Shown here: positions 33,384-34,709 of the stretch, piece by piece
How positions within the stretch are numbered: position 1 is the first letter of the stretch
How the letters are laid out: each line of letters starts with the position of its first letter
Source: Bacillota bacterium
GTDB taxonomy: Bacteria; Bacillota; Proteinivoracia; UBA4975
Direction of reading: 5' to 3'
NCBI GenBank assembly: GCA_012727415.1
Contig: JAAYHI010000033.1
Coordinates: 1-34,709 of the forward strand
Length of the DNA: 34,709 bases
Translations under genes and position numbers: made by a program
The notes under the pieces: model-generated
Databases searched by the model: none
Told to the model about the DNA's origin: nothing
What the model saw: only the letters and a program-made list of their open reading frames with translations

Positions 33384-33910
33384 TCCGGAATAAGCAGGGT
33401 TTTACCATCATTGAAACGCTGGCCGTCCTGGCCATCATCCTGGTGTTAATGGCTGCTGTATCGACCCTCTTTGTCTTCAGTCAAAGGCTGTTTCTATCCA
33501 CTTCCCAACGCAACAGTCTTCACAACTCTCTACGGTTCACTGCGGAAAGGATCAGCAAGGAATTGCGCTTTGCCTTTTTCCTGGAGTTAATTGACGAACC
33601 ACATTGGGATGTCAACGGGATAGATCCCAATGAGTACAGCTATATCTACCTGGACAGGGATACTAACTCTGTTATAATGCTCGATGGTGAAGGCAGTCAT
33701 ATCTTATCCGAGGGCAAAATCTCTGACATATCTTTTTACGGCAATGTCAGCACCCTCCTCTTTACCTTGGAAGGGGAGAAGGGGACAGTAAAGTATAGCC
33801 TGGATTCATCTGTGCGGTTGTTAAACTACAGATGTAATTTCCAAAATCCCCCGCATCCCATTGCTATTCGTTTTAGCATGGATCCAAATGTCATAATTCC
33901 AGAGCCGTGA
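33380..33910 (+). CDS. Minor pilin PilW/GspJ-like
   Basis: A 176-residue prepilin-like protein. Leader MIRNKQG precedes FTIIETLAVLAIILVLMAAVSTLFV, Glu at +5. Residues RNSLHNSLRFTAERISKELRFA match the PilW/GspJ stalk. The rest is a beta-rich domain with acidic loops. It overlaps the PilV-like gene by ATGA and is the last gene of the pil operon. Confidence 0.85.
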   Translation: MIRNKQGFTIIETLAVLAIILVLMAAVSTLFVFSQRLFLSTSQRNSLHNSLRFTAERISKELRFAFFLELIDEPHWDVNGIDPNEYSYIYLDRDTNSVIMLDGEGSHILSEGKISDISFYGNVSTLLFTLEGEKGTVKYSLDSSVRLLNYRCNFQNPPHPIAIRFSMDPNVIIPEP

Positions 33911-33915
33911 TAAAG

Positions 33916-33946
33916 GGTTAAGCAAACTGCTTAGCCATTTTTTTTT
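33916..33946 (+). terminator. Terminator of the type IV pilus operon
   Basis: GGTTAAGCA (33916-33924) pairs with TGCTTAGCC (33928-33936, one G-U pair) around AAC, followed by A and nine T. Confidence 0.92.
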
Positions 33947-33985
33947 GTGTTTGCCGGAAAGGTAATCACTTTAAGTACTTTGGTA

Positions 33986-33994
33986 TGCTATACT
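33986..33994 (+). promoter_or_regulatory. Extended -10 promoter before the EamA transporter
   Basis: TGCTATACT is an extended -10 (TGn-TATACT) with no good -35. Start of transcription would be near 34001, about 30 bases before the ATG. Confidence 0.5.
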
Positions 33995-34029
33995 CTATAT
34001 ATCATACAGGTGTGCCTGCGAGGTGGAGA

Positions 34030-34709
34030 ATGCAAGAGAAAAACTGGGTTGGCTACGGAGTTCTCATTTTGGTCACCGTGATCTGGGGCAGCACTTTCTC
34101 GGTGACCAAGACAGCTTTAGCTGCCGTGCCCCCATTACTTTTTCTGGCCTGGAGGTTTTCTCTGGCTGTCCTGGGCCTGTTGCTGTTGAATTTCAGGAAA
34201 TTAGCGTCGCTCACTAAAGACGAACTGGCGGGGGGGATTATTAGCGGCACCTCCATGTCCCTGGGCTACATTGCGCAGACGGTGGGCATGGTGTTCTCCA
34301 CTGCAGCTAAGGCAGGATTTATAACTGGCCTGGCAGTAGTGCTGGTGCCTTTATTGGGGGCGGTCTTCTTTCGGCGCCGCCCCCCTGTTGTGGTCTACAT
34401 ATTTGCCGCTGTGGCGGCCATGGGCCTTGCCCTCCTAAGCCTGGATTTTTCGGCCGGCCTTCTTCTCAATCAGGGGGATCTATTGTTGTTAATCTGTGCT
34501 GTGGCCTTTGCCCTCAATATCCTCTTCCTTGGGGAATATGCACCCCGGTGTCGTGTGCTGATGCTGACCCTGGTGCAGGTGGCTATAACGGCAATATTTT
34601 GCTGGATTGCCTCCTCGCTGCTGGAGCAGCATGTAAGCTTCACCAGTCAGGTGTGGGCGGGGCTGTTTTACCTGGCTATTGCCGGCACCATCCTCACTAC
34701 TGTTGGCCA
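34030..34709 (+). CDS. EamA/DMT-superfamily transporter (3' partial)
   Basis: A membrane permease of the drug/metabolite transporter superfamily, cut by the window end. The visible 226 residues begin MQEKNWVGYGVLILVTVIWGSTFSVTK, typical of EamA proteins. About seven hydrophobic helices follow, including FLAWRFSLAVLGLLLL and the GFITGLAVVLVPLLGAVFFRR region that ends the first EamA half. The ATG follows AGGTGGAG. Substrate unknown. It is separated from the pil operon by a terminator and has its own promoter-like sequence. Confidence 0.9.
   Translation, partial: MQEKNWVGYGVLILVTVIWGSTFSVTKTALAAVPPLLFLAWRFSLAVLGLLLLNFRKLASLTKDELAGGIISGTSMSLGYIAQTVGMVFSTAAKAGFITGLAVVLVPLLGAVFFRRRPPVVVYIFAAVAAMGLALLSLDFSAGLLLNQGDLLLLICAVAFALNILFLGEYAPRCRVLMLTLVQVAITAIFCWIASSLLEQHVSFTSQVWAGLFYLAIAGTILTTVG

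Overview
The window comes from the chromosome of an endospore-forming, monoderm Firmicute, most likely a member of the Clostridia sensu lato. Support: a complete sigK-type sporulation sigma factor; a T-box leader in front of alaS; the gene order alaS-ireB-ruvX-DUF1292-mltG-udk; Shine-Dalgarno-led genes with frequent GTG/TTG starts; and a type IV pilus locus with no secretin (pilQ) or pilP. Genus cannot be told from the sequence alone.

Region 1 (1 to about 6780) is a decaying RHS polymorphic-toxin locus. A 5'-incomplete RHS gene ends in a nuclease-like C-terminal (CT) domain and is followed by a zinc-ribbon candidate immunity gene. Next come a frameshifted large serine recombinase on the minus strand, an ankyrin-repeat membrane protein, an unusual compound palindrome (4573-4748), and a displaced RHS core/CT piece with its own membrane candidate immunity gene. 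A 3' scrap of a second recombinase copy and two broken RHS-repeat fragments close the region. CT and immunity genes are AT-rich and unlike the GC-richer RHS repeats. The recurring order CT / immunity gene / antisense recombinase end suggests modular cassette exchange.

Region 2 (6939-8977) holds a PRC-barrel protein, a tiny zinc-ribbon protein, a small membrane protein, a strong terminator and an AI-2E/PerM-family permease.

Region 3 (9010-15725) is the alaS operon. A near-perfect sigma-A promoter and a T-box leader precede alaS, ireB, an aldo/keto reductase fused to a ferredoxin domain, ruvX, a DUF1292 gene, mltG and udk, and a terminator ends it. A RAYT transposase (15828-16607) flanked by pairs of REP-like repeats in opposite orientation follows.

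Region 4 (16743-19853) has a class B penicillin-binding protein, intact sigK behind a sigma-K/E-like promoter, and a YqeG-type HAD phosphatase.

Region 5 (19924-33946) carries two type IV filament systems back to back. The first is a compact, translationally coupled ComG-like set: a short ATPase, a platform protein and five pseudopilins. The second is a full T4P set: pilB, pilT, pilC, pilA, pilM, pilN, pilO, pilD, a large PilX-like protein with a repetitive beta-rich body, and PilV/PilW-like minor pilins. It has its own promoter and a structured 5' UTR. The shared prepilin peptidase could serve both. The window ends inside an EamA/DMT transporter gene.
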